Source: Modestobacter sp. (GTDB taxonomy: Bacteria; Actinomycetota; Actinomycetes; Mycobacteriales; Geodermatophilaceae). From it: DNA of 6,092 nt. The first letter of the stretch is position 1, and every line of letters starts with the position of its first letter. Of this stretch, positions 1 to 4,854 are shown one piece after another. The translations under genes and the position numbers were made by a program. The notes under the pieces are model-generated. The model searched no databases, was not told where the DNA came from, and saw only the letters and a list, made by a program, of their open reading frames with translations. The stretch spans positions 1 to 6,092 of the forward strand of contig JAOPUQ010000464.1 in NCBI GenBank assembly GCA_025963425.1. Direction: 5' to 3'.

Positions 1-95
1 GCCCTGCCCTCCGTGCCGCCGGGCCGCCGGCCGTGGCCCGGGCGTCGACACCTTCCGCGGCTTCCGCGGCTTCCGCGGAGCGGTCCGCCGCCTGA
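1..95 (+). CDS. possible 3' end of a plus-strand gene (partial, Ala/Ser/Pro-rich tail)
   Basis: Reading from position 3, one plus-strand frame is open from the left edge to a TGA at 93-95. It gives about 30 residues rich in Ala, Ser, Pro and Arg, including an SAA-SAA-SAE run encoded by a tandem repeat. Most codons end in G or C, as in real genes here, and the stop falls in a terminator hairpin, which would suit a gene end. The piece is too short and low in complexity to assign a function. Another plus-strand frame is also open here and runs into the antisense of the next gene, so this could be noncoding spacer. The call is an inference from frame and context only. Confidence 0.3.
   Translation, partial: PALRAAGPPAVARASTPSAASAASAERSAA
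52..78. repeat. three perfect tandem copies of a 9-bp unit (CTTCCGCGG)
   Basis: CTTCCGCGG occurs three times head to tail with no mismatch (52-60, 61-69, 70-78). The unit length is a multiple of three, so copy changes would keep a reading frame. In the open plus-strand frame it encodes repeating Ser-Ala-Ala. It sits just before the terminator hairpin and could be slippage-generated sequence at a gene end. Confidence 0.8.
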
Positions 96-109
96 GCGGG
101 CGGCGGACC
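82..109. terminator. strong GC-rich hairpin, probable bidirectional terminator
   Basis: A perfect 11-bp inverted repeat (GGTCCGCCGCC at 82-92, GGCGGCGGACC at 99-109) encloses a 6-base loop, TGAGCG. No U tract follows on either strand, which is common for terminators in high-GC actinomycetes. It lies 10 bases past the stop of the minus-strand Excalibur protein gene and can serve that gene. It may also end a plus-strand gene entering from the left, whose possible stop TGA lies in the loop. Confidence 0.75.
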
Positions 110-119
110 ACTCGGCGCG

Positions 120-992
120 TCAGGCCCGGCGGCGCCCCGCCAGCAGGAAGCCGCTGCCCAGGGCGAGCAGGGCCGCGCCGCCGGCCACCAGCGGCAGCGG
201 GGTCACGCCGGTGTAGGCCAGCTGACCGGTGCTGGTGAGGGCGGTGTTCGTGCCGTCCGGGGCGGCAGGGGAGTTGCCGTCCTCGCAGGCGACCCCGTCG
301 GAGTCGCGGTCCAGCTCGGGGCGGTAGCCCGGCTGGCCCGCGGTGATGGGGGCGGCACCCGCGGCCCGGGCCTCGTCACAGTTGGCGTAGTACGGCGCCG
401 AGCCGGCCGCCAGGACCGTCGGCGGGGTAGTCGGCGCCGGGGTGGGCGTCGTGGTCGGGTCGGTGGCCGTGCACACCAGGCCGGTCACCGCCTCGAGCTG
501 GGGGATCTTCGGCAGCAGCGGGCAGAGGACGGTCGGGAGCTGGTCACAGGTCAGCGTGGCGAGCTGATCGAGACCGGGGACCGTCGTCGGGAGCTGGGAG
601 AAGACGCTCTCGCAGGCGGGCGCGGTCACCCCGTCGCCCCCGTCGCCGCCGTCGCCCCCGTCACCCTCGTCGCCCTCGTCGCCCTCGTCCTCCCCGTCCG
701 TCTCGCAGAGAGGCAGGTCGCTGAGCGGGTCCTCGGCACAGACCGGCCCCTCGAGTGCCCCCTGCTGCGTCACCACATCGCTGGGCTGCGGCGTGGGGGC
801 GTCGGCCGGGTCCGGTGAGCCTGCGTCACCGGGTGCAGCGTCATCGCTCGGAGCCGGGGCCAGCCCCTCGACCACGTCCGTCACGGTGCCGGTGACCTCG
901 TCCAGCGGGTCGGCGCTCGCCGTCCCCGACCAGAGCAGCAGCATCGCCAGCGCCGCCAGGAGAGCGAGCGGCAGCTTTACGAACGTGGACAT
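120..992 (-). CDS. secreted Excalibur-domain calcium-binding protein with LAxTG cell-wall sorting signal
   Basis: This is a 290-residue exported protein. Residues 1-27 form a signal peptide with a hydrophobic core (LPLALLAALAMLLLW) and a likely cut after Ala-Ser-Ala. The mature part has a Pro/Asp-rich linker, an acidic Asp/Glu/Gly run (about 101-121), a Thr/Pro linker (about 178-193) and an Excalibur domain (about 201-237) with the calcium-loop motif DRDSDGVACE and the conserved Cys205 and Cys236. The C-terminus is a sorting signal: LAYTG (258-262), a hydrophobic segment, then RRRA. LAxTG is the form associated with class E sortases of high-GC Gram-positives, so wall anchoring is likely. The eight cysteines of the mature part could form four disulfides. 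The ATG at 992 is chosen because the signal peptide follows at once and a G-rich tract precedes it; an upstream in-frame start at 1088 would spoil the signal peptide. The actual role at the surface is unknown. Confidence 0.88.
   Translation of the reverse strand: MSTFVKLPLALLAALAMLLLWSGTASADPLDEVTGTVTDVVEGLAPAPSDDAAPGDAGSPDPADAPTPQPSDVVTQQGALEGPVCAEDPLSDLPLCETDGEDEGDEGDEGDGGDGGDGGDGVTAPACESVFSQLPTTVPGLDQLATLTCDQLPTVLCPLLPKIPQLEAVTGLVCTATDPTTTPTPAPTTPPTVLAAGSAPYYANCDEARAAGAAPITAGQPGYRPELDRDSDGVACEDGNSPAAPDGTNTALTSTGQLAYTGVTPLPLVAGGAALLALGSGFLLAGRRRA
630..692 (-). repeat. imperfect 9-bp coding repeat encoding an acidic Asp/Glu/Gly run
   Basis: About seven imperfect copies of a 9-bp unit (plus-strand form near GTCGCCCTC, GTCGCCCCC or GTCGCCGCC) lie inside the Excalibur protein gene. 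They encode GDE/GDG triplets, giving a highly acidic, flexible, possibly cation-binding stretch between the signal peptide region and the Cys-rich middle. The in-frame period would let copy number vary without breaking the gene. Confidence 0.75.
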
Positions 993-994
993 GG

Positions 995-1001
995 TCCCCC
1001 C
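995..1001 (-). promoter_or_regulatory. G-rich ribosome-binding tract of the Excalibur protein gene
   Basis: On the minus strand GGGGGGA ends two bases before the ATG at 992. The G core can pair with the 16S anti-Shine-Dalgarno with a short spacer. It supports this start over the in-frame ATG 96 bases upstream. Confidence 0.5.
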
Positions 1002-1072
1002 GTGGGATCGATGAGCAGTGGCGTGATCTGTACCACCGAGTAACAACGACCAGCGAACCGGTCCGTCACGCA

Positions 1073-1086
1073 GGCGGCGCGCCGCC
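1073..1086. terminator. GC palindrome downstream of arcA, possible weak terminator
   Basis: GGCGGCGCGCCGCC is a perfect 14-bp palindrome about 20 bases past the arcA stop, between arcA and the Excalibur protein gene on the same strand. As RNA it could form a short GGCGG/CCGCC stem with a CGCG loop. There is no U tract, and the symmetry would also suit a protein-binding site, so the terminator role is tentative. Confidence 0.35.
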
Positions 1087-1107
1087 ACGGAGAGTCAGTG
1101 ACCGCTG

Positions 1108-2340
1108 TCAGCTGAGTCGGGGCAGCGGCTCCCGAGCTACCGGGCAGGACATGCACCGTGGACCGCCCCGGCCGCTCCCGAGCTCCGAGCCGGCGATCCG
1201 CACGACCTCGATCCCGGCGGCCTCCAGCGCGGCGTTGGTGACCGTGTTCCGTTCGTAGGCCACCGCCAGCCGCGGGGCGACGGCCAGGGTGTTGTTCCCG
1301 TCGTCCCACTGCTCGCGTTCGGCGGTGACCGGGTCCAGGCCGGTGTCGATCACCCGCAGCCGGTCGATGCCCATGGCGGTGGCGGCCGCGACCAGGAACG
1401 GCTGGGGACCGGTGACCGCGAGCTCGCTGTCGTCGGCGTCGTCGGGTACCTGGTCACCCGCGGTCACCGTCCAGGCCTGCAGGGAGTCCGCGACCGCGGG
1501 GTACATGACCATCGCGTCGACGTCGACCATCGTGCAGATGGTGTCCAGGTGCATGGTGGCGCGCTCCTGGGCGATCGGGACGACGAGCACCGTCTGCGCC
1601 AGCCCCCGCGCGAAGGCCCGCCGGGCCAGCCGCTCGGCCCCGCCCGCCGTCGTCCGCTCGCCGACGCCGACGGCCAGCACGCCGGGCGCGAGCAGCAGCA
1701 CGTCCCCGCCTTCGAGGTGCTCGAGTTCGGACTCGTAGAGCTGCTCGGCGCCGGCGAAGCGCGGGTGGTGGCCGTACAGCGCGGCGGTCAGCGCGCTCTC
1801 CCGGTGCCGGGCCGGCATGGCCAGCGAGGTGACCGCGACCTCGTCGCCGACCCAGACCGAGGAGTCCCGGGTGAACATCAGGTTGGGCAGCGGCGGGACG
1901 ACGAAGTCCCCGCGGCTCATGAGCTGGTAGGCCAGGCCCCGGCCACCGCGCAGCTCGTCGTGGGCCACTCCGGTGACGAGCGCTGCGGCCAGGTCCTCCG
2001 GCGCCAGGCCGGCCAGGTGGGCGGTGGTGGCGTGCCGCAGCGTGGCACCCAGCCGCGGGTCGTCGATCGCGGCGGCGATGACCTCGTCACGGGCGGCCGG
2101 AATCGCCATCACGTCGGCGAGCAGACGGTCCAGGTACAGCACCTCGACCCCGCGGGCGGTCAGCTCAGCGGCGAACGCGTCGTGCTCCTCCTGGGCCCGG
2201 GCCACCCACGGGACGCCGTCGAAGAGCAACTCGTCGTTGTTGCGGGGGGTGAGCCGGCGCAGCTCGGCGCCGGGTCGGTGCAGCAGCACGGTGCGCAGCC
2301 GGCCGACCTCGCTCGTCACCTGGTTCGCGGGAGCCGTCAT
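1108..2340 (-). CDS. arcA: arginine deiminase
   Basis: This 410-residue cytosolic enzyme hydrolyses L-arginine to citrulline and ammonia, the first step of the arginine deiminase pathway. It is full length for the family (about 400-420). Near the N-terminus is LHRPGAELRRLTPRN (20-34). Catalytic residues are all present by alignment to the Pseudomonas enzyme: Asp159 in FTRDSS, Glu210 in LEGGD, His264 and Asp266 in MHLDT, and nucleophile Cys396 in GGPRCMSCP. WDDGNNT (345-351) is also conserved. The GGPRC form, with Arg where the Pseudomonas enzyme has His, is what I recall from mycobacterial ArcA. No ornithine carbamoyltransferase, carbamate kinase or arginine/ornithine antiporter gene is present nearby, so this is a solitary arcA, perhaps used for nitrogen supply or acid tolerance. 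The ATG start gives the usual N-terminus, but its Shine-Dalgarno is weak (AGG about 10 bases upstream). Confidence 0.95.
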   Translation of the reverse strand: MTAPANQVTSEVGRLRTVLLHRPGAELRRLTPRNNDELLFDGVPWVARAQEEHDAFAAELTARGVEVLYLDRLLADVMAIPAARDEVIAAAIDDPRLGATLRHATTAHLAGLAPEDLAAALVTGVAHDELRGGRGLAYQLMSRGDFVVPPLPNLMFTRDSSVWVGDEVAVTSLAMPARHRESALTAALYGHHPRFAGAEQLYESELEHLEGGDVLLLAPGVLAVGVGERTTAGGAERLARRAFARGLAQTVLVVPIAQERATMHLDTICTMVDVDAMVMYPAVADSLQAWTVTAGDQVPDDADDSELAVTGPQPFLVAAATAMGIDRLRVIDTGLDPVTAEREQWDDGNNTLAVAPRLAVAYERNTVTNAALEAAGIEVVRIAGSELGSGRGGPRCMSCPVAREPLPRLS

Positions 2341-2388
2341 GACCCGAGCCTGCCCGCTCCCGTCGGCGGCGCGTGGTCCACTACCGCG
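2341..2388. promoter_or_regulatory. 48-bp divergent control region between arcA and the small membrane protein gene
   Basis: The two start codons are back to back with only 48 bp between them, so promoters for both must lie here or inside the opposite gene. I see no clear -35/-10 pair. A 9-bp palindrome, GTGGTCCAC (2373-2381), lies just before the plus-strand GTG start and could be an operator half, but it is short enough to occur by chance. Confidence 0.35.
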
Positions 2389-2622
2389 GTGAGCGCGACC
2401 GGCCCCCGCCCCGACCGTCCCGACCAGCCCCGCTGGCTGGTCGTCCTGCTCGCCGCGGGGCTGTCCCTGCTGATCGCCGGGGTGCTGCTCGTCCTCCTGC
2501 AGCTGGTCGGCATCGACCGGATCGACCAGCTCGGGTTCATCCTCGTGGTGATCGTGTCCGCGCTGGCCGGGGGCTCGCTGACCCGGTGGCTGGTGCCGAA
2601 GCTACCGCCGGTGCGCCGCTGA
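2389..2622 (+). CDS. small two-helix membrane protein of unknown function
   Basis: The 77-residue product has a Pro/Arg-rich start (about 1-15), a hydrophobic helix (about 16-40, WLVVLLAAGLSLLIAGVLL), a short polar link with GIDRIDQ (41-47), a second helix (about 49-64) and a basic tail ending KLPPVRR. By the positive-inside rule both ends face the cytoplasm. I do not recognise a family. The GTG at 2389 is chosen because it gives a compact protein with the first helix near the start. The same frame is open much further upstream, but only as antisense of arcA, and no good Shine-Dalgarno marks any start. The gene is divergent from arcA and converges on the STAS gene with 12 bp between stops. 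A role linked to arginine metabolism is possible from position alone. Confidence 0.65.
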   Translation: MSATGPRPDRPDQPRWLVVLLAAGLSLLIAGVLLVLLQLVGIDRIDQLGFILVVIVSALAGGSLTRWLVPKLPPVRR

Positions 2623-2634
2623 CCCGACGGGCGA

Positions 2635-3012
2635 TCAGGCGGTGGCGGCGGGGGAGGGCCCGGCCGAGGACGGCGGGGCGTCGGTGACCACCCAGTGCGA
2701 GACCCGGGTCAGCCCGCTCTGCTCCATCAACCGGCGCAGCGGCGCGACGGGCTCGACGACCTCGAGCTCACCGCCGAAGCGCTTCTGCTTGCGGGCGAGG
2801 TGCAGCAGCAGCTCGAGAGCCGCGGAGTCCATCGAGCGGACCTCGCTGAGGTCGACCCGGGACGGCCAGGACGCGGGGCGGACCGAGAGCCGGAACTCCC
2901 GGACGACGTCCTTGCCGATGTCCCCGGTGAACCGCAGCTGCCTCACCGGGGCGTCCTCCGCCAGCGTGATCGCGCTCGACGGTGCGGCGCGGCCGGTGTC
3001 GAGGGGAGGCAT
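2635..3012 (-). CDS. STAS-domain protein, anti-sigma factor antagonist type
   Basis: This is a 125-residue cytosolic protein. A STAS fold spans about residues 23-108, with LRFTGDIG near its start and the signature strand-helix VDLSEVRSMDSAALELLLH (53-71). Ser63 aligns with the serine that SpoIIAA/RsbV-type antagonists carry at the phosphorylation site. The usual glycine two residues on is alanine here (DSAAL versus DSSGL), which may alter partner fit. In this family the unphosphorylated form binds an anti-sigma kinase and frees a sigma factor; no kinase, phosphatase or sigma factor gene is adjacent. The tail (about 111-125) is Ala/Ser/Pro-rich and probably disordered. The ATG at 3012 has an AGGGG Shine-Dalgarno six bases upstream. 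The gene lies 87 bp downstream of the AGPS-like gene on the same strand. A free-standing STAS scaffold with another role is an alternative. Confidence 0.85.
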   Translation of the reverse strand: MPPLDTGRAAPSSAITLAEDAPVRQLRFTGDIGKDVVREFRLSVRPASWPSRVDLSEVRSMDSAALELLLHLARKQKRFGGELEVVEPVAPLRRLMEQSGLTRVSHWVVTDAPPSSAGPSPAATA

Positions 3013-3018
3013 GCCCCA

Positions 3019-3023
3019 CCCCT
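3019..3023 (-). promoter_or_regulatory. Shine-Dalgarno of the STAS protein gene
   Basis: AGGGG on the minus strand lies six bases before the ATG at 3012, a near-ideal distance. It fixes the start of the STAS protein. Confidence 0.6.
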
Positions 3024-3047
3024 GCCCGGCGGCGGTCCCGGGAAAAC
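3023..3047 (-). promoter_or_regulatory. possible SigF/SigB-like promoter upstream of the STAS gene
   Basis: On the minus strand GTTTT (3047-3043) is followed after exactly 15 bases by GGGCA (3027-3023). This resembles the actinobacterial SigF/SigB pattern GTTT, 15-17 bases, GGGTA, with one mismatch in the -10. A sigma-regulator gene under such a promoter would make sense as feedback. Against it, transcription would start only a few bases before the ATG and would leave out the Shine-Dalgarno. The -35 also overlaps the loop of a small hairpin. Confidence 0.25.
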
Positions 3048-3053
3048 GCCCGG
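3038..3053. terminator. small hairpin in the gap between the AGPS-like gene and the STAS gene
   Basis: CCGGG (3038-3042) and CCCGG (3049-3053) form a perfect 5-bp stem around an AAAACG loop (CGTTTT on the minus strand), extendable only with mismatches. It lies about 46 bases past the AGPS-like stop. It could weakly attenuate transcription into the STAS gene, but the stem is short and no U tract follows it. Confidence 0.25.
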
Positions 3054-3099
3054 TGGCGTGTCATTCCCCCTCGGGGCGCAGGGGCGGGAGACGCGTGGG

Positions 3100-4812
3100 T
3101 CAGTCCGGGAGCAGCACCCCGGGGTTGCAGATGCCCTGCGGGTCCAGCTGCTGTTTCACCGCGCGCAGCACGTCCACGCCCAGCACCCCGACCTCCTGGG
3201 CGAGCCACGGCCGGTGGTCCGCGCCGACCGCGTGGTGGTGGGTGAGCGTTCCGCCCGCGGCGAGCAGCGCGTCGGTGGCCGCGCGCTTGGCGGTCAGCCA
3301 CTGCTGCATGGGCAGGTCGTCGTCCCGGTCGGCGAGCACGGTCACGTACAGCGAGGCACCGGTGGGGTAGCCGTGCGAGAGGTGGGTCATCACCAGCGGA
3401 CGGCGGCCCGGTCCGGCCAGCGACTCGTGCAGCGCCCGGCGGACCGCGTCGTACACCCGGGGCAGCGCCGTCCACGTCGCGGCGGTCTCCAGCGTCTCCA
3501 CCAGCAGGCCGGCGTCGAGCAGCCGGTCGCGCAGGTAGGGCGCGGCGAAGCGGTGCCGTACCCACGCCGCGCCCACCCGGCTGCCCAGCCGGATGGCCCC
3601 GCCGTCCTTGAGCACGGAGGTGGCCGCGCGCTGGCGGGCCCGCACGATCGTCGGCAGCCCCTCCCAGCCGACCACCAGCAGGCAGCCCTGCCCGTGCCGG
3701 CGACCGCGCAGGTTCGCCCGCAGCACGCGGGAGCCTGCGCCGCCGGACTGCAGCAACGTCGCCCGGGTCTCGTCGGGGTCCGACAGCCGGACGACGTCGG
3801 GCAGCAGGTCGTGCCGGGCGAGGCGCTGGAGACCGGCCAGCCCGGCGGCCCAGCTGCGGAAGGACCAGCCCTCGTAGGCCGTCGTCCGCGGCAGGGGGCG
3901 CACCCGCAGCCGCAGCTCGGTGATGATGCCGAGCGTTCCCTCCGACCCCAGCGCCAGGCCGAGCAGGTCGGGCCCGGCGGCCGAGGCGGGCGGCTTGCCC
4001 AGCTCGAGGACGCCGGTCGGGGTGGCCAGGGTGAGCCCGGCGACCAGGTCGTCGAACCGCCCGACGCCGGTGGAGGACTGCCCGGCCGAGCGGGTCGCCG
4101 CGTAGCCGCCCAGGGTGGCGAACTCCCAGCTCTGCGGCAGGTGCCCCAGGGTCAGGCCCTCGGGGGCGAGCGCTTCCTCCAGCGCCGGCCCGCGCATGCC
4201 CGGGCCGACGGTGACCAGCGAGGACGGCACGTCCAGGGCCTGCACGCTGCTCATCCGGCGCAGGTCGACGGCGACCACGGGCCGGTCGTCGGCGTCGGCG
4301 CCGGCCAGTCCGCCGACCACGCTGGTGCCCCCGCCGAAGGGGACGACGACGATCCCGCGGTCGCTGCACACGCGCAGCAGCGCGGCGGTCTGCTCGGTGC
4401 TCGCCGGGCTGAGGACGGCGTCCGGGGCGTCGGAGGCGTCGCCGCTGCGGCGGCGCAGCAGGTCCAGGTAGCTCTTGCCACCGGCGTGGGTGAGCCGGGT
4501 GGTCCGGTCGTCGGCGACGTGCTCCTCCCCGAGCAGCCCGACGAGCACGGCGCGGGCGTCGGCCGGCAGGCGGGAGGGCGCCAGCTCGATGGCGCGGACC
4601 GGCACCGGCGGGGTCGGGCGCGGCGTCCAGCCCAGCTCGCGGGACAGGTGCTTGCGGGCGGCCCTGGGCAGCGTGTTCGCCACATCGGGGTCCGCGGTGA
4701 GCTCCAGGACGCCCTCGTCGGTGCCGTCGGCGCCCTCTCGGGCGGCCACCGTGGCGACGCGGGCGCCCGAGGGGCCCCACCCCTGGATCGTCAGTTCCGG
4801 TTGCTCGGCCAC
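3100..4812 (-). CDS. FAD-binding oxidase, alkyl-dihydroxyacetonephosphate synthase (AGPS) family
   Basis: This 570-residue flavoprotein is of the vanillyl-alcohol oxidase type. An FAD-binding-4 domain covers about 127-300, with PFGGGTSVVGG (158-168), LPQSWEFATLGGYAATRS (225-242) and LGSEGTLGIITEL (288-300). An FAD-linked oxidase C-terminal domain follows to about 567. Residues that line the active site of mammalian AGPS have counterparts: Arg342 in VRLSD, Tyr489 in GASLY and the triplet His525-527 in HHHAVG. AGPS swaps the acyl group of acyl-dihydroxyacetone phosphate for a fatty alcohol to form an ether lipid precursor. The sequence strongly resembles mycobacterial AgpS-like proteins as I remember them, whose reaction is not proven, and glycolate-oxidase-like (GlcD) activity is an alternative. 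The GTG start gives the expected short N-terminal extension (ELTIQGWGPSG), but there is no Shine-Dalgarno. The gene is divergent from glpD, with 38 bp between starts, which favours a role in triose-phosphate or glycerolipid metabolism. Confidence 0.9.
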   Translation of the reverse strand: MAEQPELTIQGWGPSGARVATVAAREGADGTDEGVLELTADPDVANTLPRAARKHLSRELGWTPRPTPPVPVRAIELAPSRLPADARAVLVGLLGEEHVADDRTTRLTHAGGKSYLDLLRRRSGDASDAPDAVLSPASTEQTAALLRVCSDRGIVVVPFGGGTSVVGGLAGADADDRPVVAVDLRRMSSVQALDVPSSLVTVGPGMRGPALEEALAPEGLTLGHLPQSWEFATLGGYAATRSAGQSSTGVGRFDDLVAGLTLATPTGVLELGKPPASAAGPDLLGLALGSEGTLGIITELRLRVRPLPRTTAYEGWSFRSWAAGLAGLQRLARHDLLPDVVRLSDPDETRATLLQSGGAGSRVLRANLRGRRHGQGCLLVVGWEGLPTIVRARQRAATSVLKDGGAIRLGSRVGAAWVRHRFAAPYLRDRLLDAGLLVETLETAATWTALPRVYDAVRRALHESLAGPGRRPLVMTHLSHGYPTGASLYVTVLADRDDDLPMQQWLTAKRAATDALLAAGGTLTHHHAVGADHRPWLAQEVGVLGVDVLRAVKQQLDPQGICNPGVLLPD

Positions 4813-4815
4813 GGC

Positions 4816-4821
4816 TACAGT
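4816..4821 (+). promoter_or_regulatory. candidate -10 box for glpD
   Basis: TACAGT fits the actinobacterial TANNNT -10 consensus. Transcription about seven bases after it would begin at or near 4828. I see no good -35 at 16-18 bases upstream, where the sequence already lies in the 5' end of the AGPS-like gene. Partly overlapping it on the opposite strand, CAGACT (4824-4819) sits where a leaderless AGPS-like transcript would need its -10, but it fits the consensus poorly. Confidence 0.4.
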
Positions 4822-4827
4822 CTGCCG

Positions 4828-4854
4828 GTGCCCGACGCACCCCCGACGTCGTGA
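4828..4854 (+). other. possible leaderless 8-codon upstream frame coupled to glpD
   Basis: A GTG at 4828 opens a frame of eight codons (VPDAPPTS) that stops at TGA 4852-4854. The stop overlaps the glpD GTG (4851-4853) in a GTGA arrangement typical of translational coupling. The GTG lies seven bases after the end of the TACAGT box, which is the spacing of leaderless starts in actinobacteria. glpD itself has no Shine-Dalgarno, so ribosomes ending here and restarting would explain its initiation. Chance is a real alternative at this length. Confidence 0.3.

Noticed and set aside
993..1088. Longer start of the Excalibur protein at 1088
   Set aside because: It would add 32 polar residues before the signal peptide and place the start in a GC palindrome. 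The ATG at 992 directly precedes the signal sequence.
977..1309. A 110-codon minus-strand frame bridging arcA and the Excalibur gene
   Set aside because: It overlaps the 3' end of arcA out of frame and has no recognisable domain, signal peptide or ribosome-binding site.
1549..2388. Upstream extension of the small membrane protein frame
   Set aside because: The frame is open here only as antisense to arcA and encodes motif-free sequence. The compact 77-residue start at 2389 is preferred.
2695..4854. A 719-codon open frame on the plus strand
   Set aside because: It is antisense to the AGPS-like gene and most of the STAS gene, both clearly real by motifs. The product is rich in Gly, Gln, Arg and Ala with no domain. 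Only its last eight codons, after GTG 4828, are of interest as a possible glpD leader.
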